This document shows, in pieces, positions 52,156 through 60,673 of a stretch of 64,000 nucleotides of DNA. This stretch comes from Natrarchaeobius oligotrophus (GTDB taxonomy: Archaea > Halobacteriota > Halobacteria > Halobacteriales > Natrialbaceae). The first letter of the stretch is position 1. Each line of letters opens with the position of its first letter. Where the stretch lies: the NCBI RefSeq assembly GCF_003841465.1, contig NZ_REFZ01000005.1, forward strand, positions 271,677 to 335,676, given 5' to 3'. The notes below the pieces were generated by a model. That model was not told where the DNA came from. It was given only the letters and a program-made list of their open reading frames with translations, and made no database searches. The translations under genes and the position numbers were made by a program.

Positions 52156-52578
52156 ATGGTCGTCGTCGCCGTCGTGAGCGGAACGACCAGGCCGGACAGC
52201 GTGGTCGTCGAAGCAGCGCGACGGGCGGACGACCTCGAGACGGCCGTTCACGTCCTGTACGTGCAAGGTCTGGGGTGGTACGCGAACCTGGAGGTCGTTT
52301 TGAGCGAGCGGCTCGGAGTTCCGACGGGCATCGAAACGGTTCGAAAAACCTGCGAACGGCGGGCGGAACGGATCGCGGAGCCCGTCCTCGAGGAGTACCG
52401 GGCGGTGGGCCGCATCGGCCGACCGATCGACGAAATCGTCGAGTACACCCGGAACGTCGACGGCGACTGCGTCGTCATCGACGCCGCGGTGGACTGGGGG
52501 GCCGGCTTCGGGAGTCTGTTCTCCGATCCCCTGACGAGATTGCGCGCGGAGAACGTCCTCGTCGTTCCGGTGTACTGA
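52156..52578 (+). CDS. UspA-like small protein
   Basis: 140 residues from ATG 52156. Alpha/beta Usp fold: MVVVAVVSGTTRPDSVVVEAARRADDLETAVHVLYVQ; IDEIVEYTRNVDGDCVVID; SLFSDPLTRLRAENVLVVPVY. The G-x2-G-x9-G(S/T) ATP loop of ATP-binding Usps is not intact (WGAGFGSLFSDP), so it may belong to the non-ATP type. Monocistronic. Confidence 0.7.
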   Translation: MVVVAVVSGTTRPDSVVVEAARRADDLETAVHVLYVQGLGWYANLEVVLSERLGVPTGIETVRKTCERRAERIAEPVLEEYRAVGRIGRPIDEIVEYTRNVDGDCVVIDAAVDWGAGFGSLFSDPLTRLRAENVLVVPVY

Positions 52579-52767
52579 CGCGACGTCGGTGGACGGCGAG
52601 CGCGACGCCACGGGCACCCGCCACAGCGTTGCGTTCGAACCGCGTTCGACACGCCACTCGAGGCGCTCGCGAGGGTCGACCGGATCGCGCGTCCACTCAC
52701 CGCTGGTCCGCACCGTCCGCGTCCAACCGCGTCGCTCACTCGGACGCGAACCGTTCGAGAGTGGCCG

Positions 52768-53010
52768 TTATCCCGACTCCACCGGTGCGTGCGCTCGAGT
52801 TTCGGCTGCGAACGCGAGCATGCCAACGGCGGCGACGCAGTCGGGACAGTGCGGTCGGGTGACGGCCGCGTACCGATCGGCGAGTTCCGAACAGGGCTCG
52901 CTCGAGAGCCGGATCACCCGATCGGGCGGTACGGGATCGTCGCACCGATCGCAGACGAGTTCGGAACCGTCGGCGCTCCCCGCGTCGGCGGCCCCGTGGC
53001 TGGTACTCAT
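52768..53010 (-). CDS. Small zinc-finger protein, function unknown
   Basis: 80 residues from ATG 53010. Two CxxC pairs (CDRCDD at about 22-25 and CPDCVAA at about 57-60) can form one Zn site, with VPPDRVIRLSSEPCSELADRYAA between. Small CPxCG-type proteins are common in haloarchaea and act as protein-protein or nucleic-acid adaptors. A longer upstream reading frame exists but is low-complexity. Confidence 0.55.
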   Translation of the reverse strand: MSTSHGAADAGSADGSELVCDRCDDPVPPDRVIRLSSEPCSELADRYAAVTRPHCPDCVAAVGMLAFAAETRAHAPVESG

Positions 53011-53214
53011 CGGGAGCGGCCTCCGAGCCCGTTTCGGGCCAGTCGACGGCGACGGCGCAGACGCCGCGGTCGTCGACTCCGCACCCGCTGGTCGATGGGA
53101 GAGCGATTCTCCCGAACCGCCGCGGAGGGGCCGGTGTCCGAAGCCGCGGGCTGTTCGCTGGCGATACCGAGTCGTCGTGCGAGACCTTTTTGTCTCGGTG
53201 GCAGTAACGAAAGC

Positions 53215-53346
53215 ATGGCAACCGAACGTAAGCGTTTGGAAGCCACCCGCCTCGGGTGCTCTGACCACCCGGGGCATTTCGATACGCATGCCCCCGCGTC
53301 CGGTTCTGGGGCGAGTGCCTTCCATCGTGACGATCGAACTGAGTGA
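53215..53346 (+). CDS. Possible 43-residue protein (tentative)
   Basis: ATG 53215 to TGA 53346, MATERKRLEATRLGC and so on, polar and without known motif. The only support is a T-run between CGAGAC/GTCTCG arms (about 53180-53198) centred 27 bases upstream, the right spacing for a leaderless promoter. It may be no gene. Confidence 0.25.
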   Translation: MATERKRLEATRLGCSDHPGHFDTHAPASGSGASAFHRDDRTE

Positions 53347-53681
53347 TAATATAATTACTGGTGTCGGTTGAAGGAAGGCGGTCAGCGGACGCTGCTCGAG
53401 GACCTCGAACGCGCGATCGGTGCGCCCGCGCCTCCACCCGAGCGGGTTCACGGCCCGGTCCGCGTTCGGCGCGCTCGAGTCCGTCCCTAATACGAAAATA
53501 AGCGTTCCGCGCACGCGTTCACACGGTATCGGACGTCATTGCCGGTGGGACCGCGGTCAGTCCGCGGTCCCGCCGATAAATCGGCACGATGGACCGTCTC
53601 ATACGGTTTACTGTAAGTCAGTACCGGCGCACCCGCCGCCCGGTTCGCAGGTGCGCCGGTACATCGGTACAGCAATCCGTC
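53347..53681. other. Noncoding region with strong hairpins
   Basis: No credible gene. It begins with an AT-rich patch (53341-53362), contains a 10-bp perfect stem at 53547-53571, a small GCCGAT/ATCGGC palindrome at 53572-53585, and the palindromic element at 53594-53684. Confidence 0.5.
53547..53571. repeat. Perfect 10-bp hairpin
   Basis: GGGACCGCGG and CCGCGGTCCC around TCAGT, immediately followed by a second small palindrome GCCGAT-AA-ATCGGC (53572-53585). The double-stem arrangement could be a terminator or part of a small RNA. Confidence 0.6.
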
Positions 53682-53684
53682 TCA
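53594..53684. mobile_element. MITE-like palindromic element flanked by 8-bp direct repeats
   Basis: CCGTCTCA at 53594-53601 is repeated at 53677-53684. Between them is a long inverted repeat: perfect 13-bp inner arms (53621-53633 and 53650-53662, GTACCGGCGCACC) plus outer imperfect arms (TTTACTGTA against TACAGCAAT). The right direct repeat overlaps the stop codon of the AhpD-like gene. It resembles a miniature inverted-repeat element with target duplication; no transposase relative is in the window. Confidence 0.5.
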
Positions 53685-54083
53685 GTCGTCCGCCGGTGCG
53701 GCCTCCTGTTGTTGGATGTAGTCGACGATTTCGTCCGTTTCGGCGACGAACTCGTCGTGGTCGACCTCGTTTCCGTGCAGTATCGTCGAGAAGTACCGCG
53801 TGTTGCTCGCGACGTTGATCGTCTCCTCGAGTTCCGCGTCGGACGCGTCGGCCAGCCGCGCTTCTTGCTTGTGGAAGTAGGTGCAGTAGGGACAGCCGAT
53901 CGCAGCGGCGACGCCGAGTCCGACGAGCCCTTTCTCCCGCTGGGACAGTTCGGTCTCTCCGAGGACGAGATCTCGAAAGAGCCCCCAGCTGTGGTCGCTC
54001 GCCGGCTCCGCGATGGTCTCCATCCAGCTCGGTACCTGTCCGAGATACTCCTCGATCTCCTGGTGTGCTTGCTCTGATGTCAT
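53682..54083 (-). CDS. Carboxymuconolactone decarboxylase / AhpD-like protein
   Basis: 133 residues from ATG 54083 (MTSEQAHQEIEEYLGQ). All-helical CMD fold with the AhpD redox motif CPYCTYFHKQEA (CxxC then His), preceded by LSQREKGLVGLGVAAAIG. Family members are thiol peroxidase partners or alkylhydroperoxidase-like. The extra acidic C-terminal tail ends at a stop codon embedded in the right direct repeat of the adjacent palindromic element, so the insertion may have set the C terminus. Confidence 0.88.
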   Translation of the reverse strand: MTSEQAHQEIEEYLGQVPSWMETIAEPASDHSWGLFRDLVLGETELSQREKGLVGLGVAAAIGCPYCTYFHKQEARLADASDAELEETINVASNTRYFSTILHGNEVDHDEFVAETDEIVDYIQQQEAAPADD

Positions 54084-54332
54084 GCTTCTCTCCCCCGTTC
54101 TTCGTGGAGAACGGTACGTGGCGCTCAATATTGTTCAATGATACCAAGCACCATTCGACCTACTTCGATCCACCACTTATTTCTTTTTCACGAACGGCTT
54201 TCGTAACTATCCCGCAGTGTCCGCCGGACGATCCAGTTGATCGGGCGAGGACACTCGCCGTTCGGTTCGCACGCGGTGTAATTTTCGCGTTTCCATTGCG
54301 CGTCCCCGCTCGCACCTGCGCCGTCGCTTCGC

Positions 54333-54965
54333 TCACCGTTCGCCCGCGATTTCCGACTCGAGTCGATCCGCGAACTCGCGGACGAACCGCGTCCGCTCGT
54401 GTGCGAGTTCCCGGCCGGGATCGGTGTACATCCGCTCGGGGAGGGCGAGGATCTTCTCGTGGAGGTGTTCGTACCCGGTCTGTTCGGCCGGCGACTCGTC
54501 CGCAGCCGGCGAAACCGACGGATCGTGGATCGCGTTCCCGTTCTCGCCTCCGTAGGAGAACACCCGAGCGACTCCAACCGCGCCGAGCGCGTCGAGGTTG
54601 TCCGCGTCGCTGAGGAGCTTTGCCTCGAGCGTCTTCGGCTCGACGTCGTTCGAGTACCGGTGGGATCGAACGCAGTGTCGGACGCGCTCGATGGTCTCCG
54701 CCTCCGCACCGACGTCCGCGAGGATGCGTTCCGCCTCGAGCGCGCCCCAGTGGGCGTGGTCGTCGATCTCGCCGCGGTCCTCGCGCGCCCGTCCGACGTC
54801 GTGGAGGAAGACGGCGAGCGTCACGACGCGCTCGTCCGCCGATTCGGGATTGCGCTCGAGGAGCGTCTCCGAAAGCGCTTCGACCCGCTCGACGTGGTTC
54901 CAGTCGTGGGCGGGCGAGGCGTCGGCGAAGTACGGCCGGGCGCGGCTGCGAACCGTCTCGAGCAT
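54333..54965 (-). CDS. HD-domain phosphohydrolase
   Basis: 210 residues from ATG 54965 (MLETVRSRARPYF). HD motifs: SPAHDWNHVERVEAL (first His), TLAVFLHDVGRARED (HD pair), HWGALEAERIL, and LLSDADNLDALGAVGVARVF (distal Asp). Metal-dependent phosphohydrolase of the YfbR/YedJ type; nucleotide substrates are likely. Separated by about 250 gene-free bases from the AhpD-like gene. Confidence 0.88.
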   Translation of the reverse strand: MLETVRSRARPYFADASPAHDWNHVERVEALSETLLERNPESADERVVTLAVFLHDVGRAREDRGEIDDHAHWGALEAERILADVGAEAETIERVRHCVRSHRYSNDVEPKTLEAKLLSDADNLDALGAVGVARVFSYGGENGNAIHDPSVSPAADESPAEQTGYEHLHEKILALPERMYTDPGRELAHERTRFVREFADRLESEIAGER

Positions 54966-55044
54966 GATTGCCGCGTTCTCTCGATGAAAGAATAAGCACA
55001 CCGCTTCGCCTCCCGTCTCGAGGCACGCTCCGACCGGCAGGTGG

Positions 55045-55929
55045 CTACGGACGAACGACGTCCGCCGGCAGTTCGAACGCCTGTGGATGGCACAGCGCCG
55101 CGAGGCGCTCGACGGCGTCGACCAGCCGCGGCGTCCACCGGGTCAGGTAGGCGCTGCCGTCGAGGACGAACACCCGGTCGTCGCGGACCGCCGCGATCTC
55201 GTCCCAGCCGGGGCGATCCGACAGTTCGTGAAACTGCTCGAGCGTCCGATCGGCGTCGAACCCGCAGGGAGCGACGACCAGCACCTCGGGGTCGTACTCG
55301 AGGAACGCGTCCCACTCGAGGGGCCGGGACCGCTCGCCGGGCTCGCCGATGCCGTACTCCCCGCCGGCCGCGTCGACGACGTCCGGCACCCAGCTTCCGG
55401 CGGGTCGAATCGGGTCCATCCACTCGAGAACCGCCGTCCGCGGGCGGGGCTCGTCGGGAACGCGCTCCTCGACGGCGGCGATCCGCTCGCGGAGGTCGTC
55501 GACCAGCGCCGCGGCTCGCTCTTCGGTCCCGGTCGCTCGCCCGACGTCCTCGACGCACTCGAGGACGTCCGCGAGACGATTCGCCTGCAGGGCGAGCACG
55601 TCGGGATCGGCTTCGAGGTCCGCGAGCGTCTCCTCGACGAGTACGTCGTCGACCGCACAGACGCCACAGACGCCCTGCGTGACGATCAGGTCCGGCTCGA
55701 GGGCGTCGATTCTCGCGCCGTCCATCCGGTAGAGGTGACCGTTGGCCGTCGCGGCGCGAACCTGTTCGTGTCGATCGGCGCTTGCGGTCGCGTCGACCTT
55801 CGAGACGTCGATCGCCGGTAACTCCGCAGCCGCCGGCGGGTGGTCGCAGGCGTGTGAAACCGCGACCGGTTCCACGCCGAGTTCGTACAGGATCTCCGTC
55901 GACGACGGCGAGGTGGAGACGACGTTCAT
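55045..55929 (-). CDS. Corrinoid/cobalamin-binding TroA-like protein without signal peptide
   Basis: 294 residues. The fold matches BtuF-like binding proteins: NVVSTSPSSTEILYELGVEPVAVSHACDHPP, LEPDLIVTQGVCGVCAVDD, AVLEWMDPIRPAGSWVPDVVDAAGG and VLVVAPCGFDADRTLEQ. The N terminus goes straight into the first strand, so there is no signal peptide and the protein should stay in the cytoplasm. It is 12 bases downstream of a secreted homologue at 55942 and is co-transcribed with it. A role as intracellular corrinoid carrier is possible. Confidence 0.85.
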   Translation of the reverse strand: MNVVSTSPSSTEILYELGVEPVAVSHACDHPPAAAELPAIDVSKVDATASADRHEQVRAATANGHLYRMDGARIDALEPDLIVTQGVCGVCAVDDVLVEETLADLEADPDVLALQANRLADVLECVEDVGRATGTEERAAALVDDLRERIAAVEERVPDEPRPRTAVLEWMDPIRPAGSWVPDVVDAAGGEYGIGEPGERSRPLEWDAFLEYDPEVLVVAPCGFDADRTLEQFHELSDRPGWDEIAAVRDDRVFVLDGSAYLTRWTPRLVDAVERLAALCHPQAFELPADVVRP

Positions 55930-55941
55930 ACCGGAACGTGT

Positions 55942-57108
55942 TTACCGACGAGTATGACGGTACCGACTCGAGCCGACCACGGCGAGCGCCGCGACGATCG
56001 CGACGAGGGCGGCCGCGACGCCGAAGCCGGGCTGGTCGTCGGCGTCGTCGGTTCCGTCGGTGCCGGACGGATCGTCGGCTCCGTCGTCGGCCGTGGCTCC
56101 ATCTGCGTCGTCGCTCACCTCCGCCGTCTCGTCCGCATCGTCGTCCACTGCGTCGGCGGTTGCGGCGGCGTACGCCTCGGGGTGGAACGTCTCGGCGAAC
56201 TCCGTGATGGCGTGGATCACCCGCGGTCCGGGTCGGTTCAGGTGGTTGACTTCGACCACGAGCACCTGATCGTTCTCGACGGCGGTCGTGGACTCGTAGG
56301 CTGCACCGTCGGGAACGTCGGGCGAGTTCGTGTTGAGGACGATCCACTCCGGATCGGCGTCGACGACGGTCTCCTCGCTGAGTTGCTGGTACTCCTCGAC
56401 GCCGGCTTCGGCCGCGACGTTCGTTCCCCCGCCCGCTTCGATGAGGTCGTGGACGAACGTCTCCGAGCCGGCGGTGAACCCGAAGAACGTGTACAGCACG
56501 TCGGGTCGCTCTTCGCCCTCTAGCGCGTCTTCGACGATCGCGAGTTCCTCGTCCATCCAGTCGACGGTCTCCTGGGCTCCGTCGCACTCGCCGACGAGCG
56601 AGCCGACGAGCAGCGTTCGATCGCGGACCTCGTCGATCGACTCCGCAGACTGGAAGTAAAAGACGGTCACGCCGGCTTCCCGAAGCGTCTCGACCGTCTC
56701 CTCGGAGACGAAGTTCGAACTCGGCGCGAGCACGAGGTCCGGATCGAGGTCGACGACGATCTCCGGCTCGATCGTCTCGGCGTCGGTCGAGATGTTCGTC
56801 CGCTCCTCGGCTCCCTCGAGGTTCTCTGCGTGTTTGGTCGTGCCGATCACGTTCTCCTCGGCACCGATCTCCCACATCGTCTGGGCGGCGCTCGGATTCA
56901 GCGTAACGACCGTCTCGGGTTCTTCCTCGAGCGTGATCTCGGCTCCCGTGTCGTCGGTCTCGGTGATCGGGAACGAACACTCCGCCGACGCGTCGGCCGT
57001 GACGCTCGAGTGCAGCGACGCTCCGCCAGCGTCGGCGACGGCAGCGACCGGACTCACCGCGACGGCCGCGACGAGCAACGCGACGAAACAGATCCGTGCT
57101 GTAGACAT
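55942..57108 (-). CDS. ABC transporter substrate-binding protein with PGF-CTERM anchor
   Basis: 388 residues. Signal peptide (ICFVALLVAAVAVSPVAAVADA), then a TroA/BtuF-type domain (about 45-305: CSFPITETDDTGAEITLEEEPETVVTLNPSAAQTMWEIGAEENVIGT; IVLNTNSPDVP). An acidic Asp/Ala linker is followed by the C-terminal sorting signal PGFGVAAALVAIVAALAVV plus SSRYRHTRR, recognised by archaeosortase. Binds cobalamin or iron-siderophore at the cell surface. No ABC permease or ATPase is in this window, so the transporter is encoded elsewhere. Confidence 0.9.
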   Translation of the reverse strand: MSTARICFVALLVAAVAVSPVAAVADAGGASLHSSVTADASAECSFPITETDDTGAEITLEEEPETVVTLNPSAAQTMWEIGAEENVIGTTKHAENLEGAEERTNISTDAETIEPEIVVDLDPDLVLAPSSNFVSEETVETLREAGVTVFYFQSAESIDEVRDRTLLVGSLVGECDGAQETVDWMDEELAIVEDALEGEERPDVLYTFFGFTAGSETFVHDLIEAGGGTNVAAEAGVEEYQQLSEETVVDADPEWIVLNTNSPDVPDGAAYESTTAVENDQVLVVEVNHLNRPGPRVIHAITEFAETFHPEAYAAATADAVDDDADETAEVSDDADGATADDGADDPSGTDGTDDADDQPGFGVAAALVAIVAALAVVGSSRYRHTRR

Positions 57109-57224
57109 ACCAGTACCGTGGCCAGCACCACAATAAATACGTGACTATTGCAACTCGAGTTGTGAAACTCCGATGGGACGGTGGCACTCGAGATCGGCGT
57201 GGCTCGGGCCCGTTCCGTGACACC

Positions 57225-57354
57225 CGCGGCGCTCACTCACCGCTCGCGAAAAATCTGGACCAAAAACGTCCCGTCCCTGCTCGCCGTCTCTACGCGAACA
57301 GCTGGCGGGCGTCCTCGAGGGCGTCGACCAGCTTGTCGACCTCCTCTCGCGTGT
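57225..57354 (-). pseudogene. Duplicated 3' end of sufS
   Basis: 130 bases identical to 57386-57515 except one T/C at 57281/57442. It contains the last 65 bases of sufS (through the stop) plus 64 bases of downstream DNA, repeated at a distance of 161 bp. Near-identity implies a recent event. Spacer 57355-57385 reads CGCGAGACCACCTTTTTCGC and onwards. Confidence 0.9.
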
Positions 57355-57361
57355 CGCGAGA

Positions 57362-57417
57362 CCACCTTTTTCGCTCGCGTTCGTTCGCGGCGCTCACTCA
57401 CCGCTCGCGAAAAATCT
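57362..57417. repeat. T-run/A-run motif shared with the argF downstream region
   Basis: CCACCTTTTTCGCTCGCG ... GCGAAAAATCTG, with TTTTTCGC and GCGAAAAA able to pair. The same order of blocks occurs at 21453-21510 beside the extra argF end. Confidence 0.55.
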
Positions 57418-57450
57418 GGACCAAAAACGTCCCGTCCCTGCCCGCCGTCT

Positions 57451-58695
57451 CTACGCGAACAGCTGGCGGGCGTCCTCGAGGGCGTCGACCAGCTTGTCGA
57501 CCTCCTCTCGCGTGTTGTAGACGTAAAACGACGCTCGAGTCGACGCGGGAACGCCGAGTCTGTCGTGAAGCGGCTGCGTACAGTGGTCGCCGGCGCGGAC
57601 GGCGATCGTGTGATCGTTCATGATCGAGGTGAGGTCGTGGGCGTGGACGCCCTCGAGGTTGAAGCTGACGAGGCCGCCGCGGTCGGGGCCGGGTTCGGGA
57701 CCGTAGATTTCGACGTCCTCCTCGGCTTCGAGCCGTTCGTAGGCGTAGCGGGCGATCTCCTCCTCGTGAGCCTGGATGCGCTCCATGCCGATCTCCTCGA
57801 GCCAGTCGACCGCCGCGTGCAATCCGACGGCTTCCGCGATCGGGGGCGTACCCGGCTCGAACTTCCAGGGCAGGTCGCCCCACGTCGACTCTTCGAAGGT
57901 GACCTTGCGGATCATGCCGCCGCCGTAGAGAAACGGCTCCATCTCCTCGAGCAGCTCGCGCTTGCCGTAGAGGACGCCGATTCCGGTCGGGCCGGCCATC
58001 TTGTGGCCCGAGAAGGCGTAGAAGTCGGCGTCGATCTCCGCGACGTCGACCGGCCGGTTCGGGACGGCCTGTGCGCCGTCGACGAACGCGAGCGCGTCGT
58101 GCTCGTGGGCCAGTTCCGCGAGCTCCGCGACGGGGTTGACCGTTCCCAGCGTGTTCGAGACGTGGACCGCCGAGACGATCGCGGCGTCGTCGTCGATCAG
58201 CTCGCGGGCGTGGTCCAGGTCGAGTCGCCCGTCGTCGTCGACCCGGACGTACTCCACGTCGGCTCCCGTGCGTTCGCCGATCTGTTGCCAGGTGACCAGC
58301 GAGGCGTGGTGTTCCATCTCGGTGAGGACGATCTTCTCGCCCGGATCGAGTTCGTTCAGTCCCCACGCGTAGGCGACGAGGTTCTCGCTTTCTGTCGTGT
58401 TCTTGGTGAAGACGATCTCCTCGCGGCCGTCCGCGCCGATGAACTCCGCGACGCGATCGTGGGCCTCCTCGTAGGCGATCGACGCCTCCTGGCTCAGGTG
58501 GTGGATGCCGCGGTGGATGTTCGCGTTCGACTCGCGGTAGTAGTCGCTCATCGCGTCGACGACCGCGTCCGGCGTCTGCGTCGTCGCCGCGTTGTCGAGG
58601 TAGACGACCTGCTGGCCGTCGAACTCCCGCTGGAGGACGGGAAACTCCTCGCGAATCGCCCCGACGTCGAGGGGCTCGAGATTCCGTTGGCTCAT
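57451..58695 (-). CDS. sufS: Cysteine desulfurase SufS
   Basis: 414 residues. PLP enzyme that takes sulfur from cysteine for Fe-S cluster assembly. VVYLDNAATTQTP, NIHRGIHHLSQEA, TEMEHHASLVTWQ, the PLP-lysine motif AFSGHKMAGPTGIGVLYG (about 230) and the catalytic cysteine in RAGDHCTQPLHDRLG (about 370) are present. No other suf gene lies beside it. The last codons are duplicated downstream. Confidence 0.96.
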   Translation of the reverse strand: MSQRNLEPLDVGAIREEFPVLQREFDGQQVVYLDNAATTQTPDAVVDAMSDYYRESNANIHRGIHHLSQEASIAYEEAHDRVAEFIGADGREEIVFTKNTTESENLVAYAWGLNELDPGEKIVLTEMEHHASLVTWQQIGERTGADVEYVRVDDDGRLDLDHARELIDDDAAIVSAVHVSNTLGTVNPVAELAELAHEHDALAFVDGAQAVPNRPVDVAEIDADFYAFSGHKMAGPTGIGVLYGKRELLEEMEPFLYGGGMIRKVTFEESTWGDLPWKFEPGTPPIAEAVGLHAAVDWLEEIGMERIQAHEEEIARYAYERLEAEEDVEIYGPEPGPDRGGLVSFNLEGVHAHDLTSIMNDHTIAVRAGDHCTQPLHDRLGVPASTRASFYVYNTREEVDKLVDALEDARQLFA

Positions 58696-58980
58696 TGGCG
58701 ACTAGCAGGTGCCCCAGACAAAACACTCCTTCGGTCCGGCGGCGACGGCGTCGCTACGGCGGCGCGAGTCGAGATCGAATAGCCGTTCCGACGGGTGCGA
58801 CGAGGCGTCCCCGTGGCTGCTCGAAGAGCTGTCCGGAGGTTCGTCCGTCGCGGACCACCGGGGCCGCGACTGGCGGCTTGCCGGATCGCCGAACCGTCAC
58901 ACCGACCGCCGTCAGTCGTTTTCGGAACGACCGCGAGGCCGTCCGACGGTCGCTCCGAGACACTGGTGCAGTGGGCCGTC
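58696..58980. other. Intergenic region upstream of sufS
   Basis: 285 bases, GC-rich, no gene or repeat seen. Confidence 0.35.
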
Positions 58981-59586
58981 TCAGAAGTTTCGCGCGAGGA
59001 CGCTTCCGTCCGGAATATCCAGATCGATCGGCTTCGTTCCGCCGGCGTTGACGGTCGACTCGCCCGAGCAGGCGGCGATGCCGACGATCGCGTCCATCTC
59101 GGCCTCGAAGACCACCGTATCACCCGGCTCCGATTCGGGTTCGGCGATTCGCACCTCGTAGTCGTCGATCTCCGATTTCATGAAGACGTTGAGCGTCTCC
59201 TGGATCTCCGCTTCCGAGATTCCCTCCCCCTCCAGCACTTCGGCGAGGTTCTCCCGACAGCCGCCTTCCCCGGTCTGTCCGTAGTAATCCCCCACGACCC
59301 AGTGATTACACGGCGCGTACAGCAGGTCGTGAACTCCGCAATCGTCGTCGACGAACGTGAGGATGGGCTCGCCCTCGGTGGTATACAGTCGGTCGCCAGT
59401 GGTCGGTCGCAGTTTGTTCTCGCGCCGATACGTGTACTTCGGCGAGAACCGCTCGGTGGTGTCCGATCGATCGAACGCGACCAGATCTGCCACCTGGCTT
59501 CCCTTCGGGTCGATCACTTCGAACCGCTCGCCGCGGTCGACCTCGAACGCGATTCCGTGTTTCTCTGGCACTCGTTCGCGCACCAT
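58981..59586 (-). CDS. DUF1989 / urea carboxylase-associated family protein
   Basis: 201 residues. VPEKHGIAFEVDRGERFEVIDPKGSQVADLVAFD is the family start. CGVHDLLYAPCNHWV (a possible metal or thiol site), CRENLAEVLEGEGISEAEIQETLNVFMK and PGDTVVFEAEMDAIVGIAACS follow. Some relatives lie beside urea carboxylase in bacteria; here no urea or nitrogen gene is adjacent, so the role is open. Confidence 0.88.
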   Translation of the reverse strand: MVRERVPEKHGIAFEVDRGERFEVIDPKGSQVADLVAFDRSDTTERFSPKYTYRRENKLRPTTGDRLYTTEGEPILTFVDDDCGVHDLLYAPCNHWVVGDYYGQTGEGGCRENLAEVLEGEGISEAEIQETLNVFMKSEIDDYEVRIAEPESEPGDTVVFEAEMDAIVGIAACSGESTVNAGGTKPIDLDIPDGSVLARNF

Positions 59587-59701
59587 GGTACGTTGCTAAC
59601 GCAACTCACAGTGAAATAACTGCGGTCACCGGAAATTCGTCCGAGCGCAAAGCGCTCCGCGTGAGACTGTCGTCGTTGTCGAGAGACGACGCTACCGCGA
59701 G

Positions 59702-60607
59702 CTACTGCGGGACCTCGAGAATGCGCGCGTCGCAGTCCTCGCAGGTGATCGCGTACACGTCGCGGGAGCGACAGCAAGATTCGACGGTCTCTTCGTCCAG
59801 CGAGATGTCGCCGTCGCAGGTCGGACACCGGTCGACGAACGTCCGAAGGCCGTTCGTTAGCTGGCTGCGAGTTTCGATCGGCAATCGGTCCCAGTCGGGA
59901 AGTCGCTCTTCGAGCACCGCTGCGCCGGCGAGGTCGGCGACGAGCGCCGCGTCGGACTCCCAGCGGGCGGCGAGTCTCCCGTCGATGCGGGCTCTGACCC
60001 CCTCGCCGCGGCTCGGGTTCTCGACCGAGACCAGTTCGGGATCGGTCTCGAGAAACGCACCCACTTGGGCGTCCCGGTCGCCGTCGCGAAGCGTCTCGAT
60101 CTCGTCTCGCCACGCACGTTCGACCGCCCGGGTGAGACAGAGGTCGTCGTCGGGAAGGTCCGCGTCGGGCGCGGGGAGATCACGACAGGGAACGACGACC
60201 TCGTGGGCGAGAAACGTCGACTCGGGATCGAGCGGATCGACCGTGGCTTCGTCGGTCGCCCCCGCCGGCCGTCCGTCGGCGCGTGCACCCTCCGTTTTCG
60301 TCGCGGCGTCCCCCTCGAGGGCACCGCCGCCCGGCGCTGGCTGTTTGTCGAACTTCGCGAGCAGCCGGTCGGGAAAGTACCGCTTGGTCAGCGTCGGCGT
60401 CCCGGGAACCAGGTAGCCGCGGAAGTAGATGGCCGCGAGCGAGACGGCGAGTACGGGCGGCGCGGCGAGCGGTGCGACGACGGCGACCGCGCCGGCCAGC
60501 GCTACCGCGATAACGAAATTAACCGCCGTACACGGGATGCAGCGGTTCTCACCCGTGTACTCGGGCTGTCGAAGCCGCTCGAGGACCGATCGCTGTTCCG
60601 AACCCAT
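59702..60607 (-). CDS. Haloarchaeal membrane protein with C-terminal zinc ribbon
   Basis: 301 residues. The N-terminal cytosolic start has CIPC (ENRCIPCTAVNFV), followed by two closely spaced membrane helices (NFVIAVALAGAVAVVAPLA and PPVLAVSLAAIYFRGYLV). A soluble part with an acidic linker follows. The C terminus has three Cys pairs (CPTCDGD, SCCRSRD, CEDCDARILEV), a Zn-ribbon type. Common in haloarchaea, function unknown. Confidence 0.7.
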   Translation of the reverse strand: MGSEQRSVLERLRQPEYTGENRCIPCTAVNFVIAVALAGAVAVVAPLAAPPVLAVSLAAIYFRGYLVPGTPTLTKRYFPDRLLAKFDKQPAPGGGALEGDAATKTEGARADGRPAGATDEATVDPLDPESTFLAHEVVVPCRDLPAPDADLPDDDLCLTRAVERAWRDEIETLRDGDRDAQVGAFLETDPELVSVENPSRGEGVRARIDGRLAARWESDAALVADLAGAAVLEERLPDWDRLPIETRSQLTNGLRTFVDRCPTCDGDISLDEETVESCCRSRDVYAITCEDCDARILEVPQ

Positions 60608-60673
60608 ATTTGATACGTTACTGCCCCGGAATAAAAACGTTCTCCCGGAGGAGGTCGGTCGCGTTCGCCGGGG

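Larger units (their letters stand above)
57109..57450. other. Region downstream of sufS containing a partial copy of its end
   Basis: 342 bases without an intact gene. It holds the duplicated block 57225-57354 and the 31-base spacer with the T-run motif. The first 115 bases form the upstream region of the PGF-CTERM protein gene, with a GTGACTATTGCAACTCGAGT stretch near its start. Confidence 0.6.
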
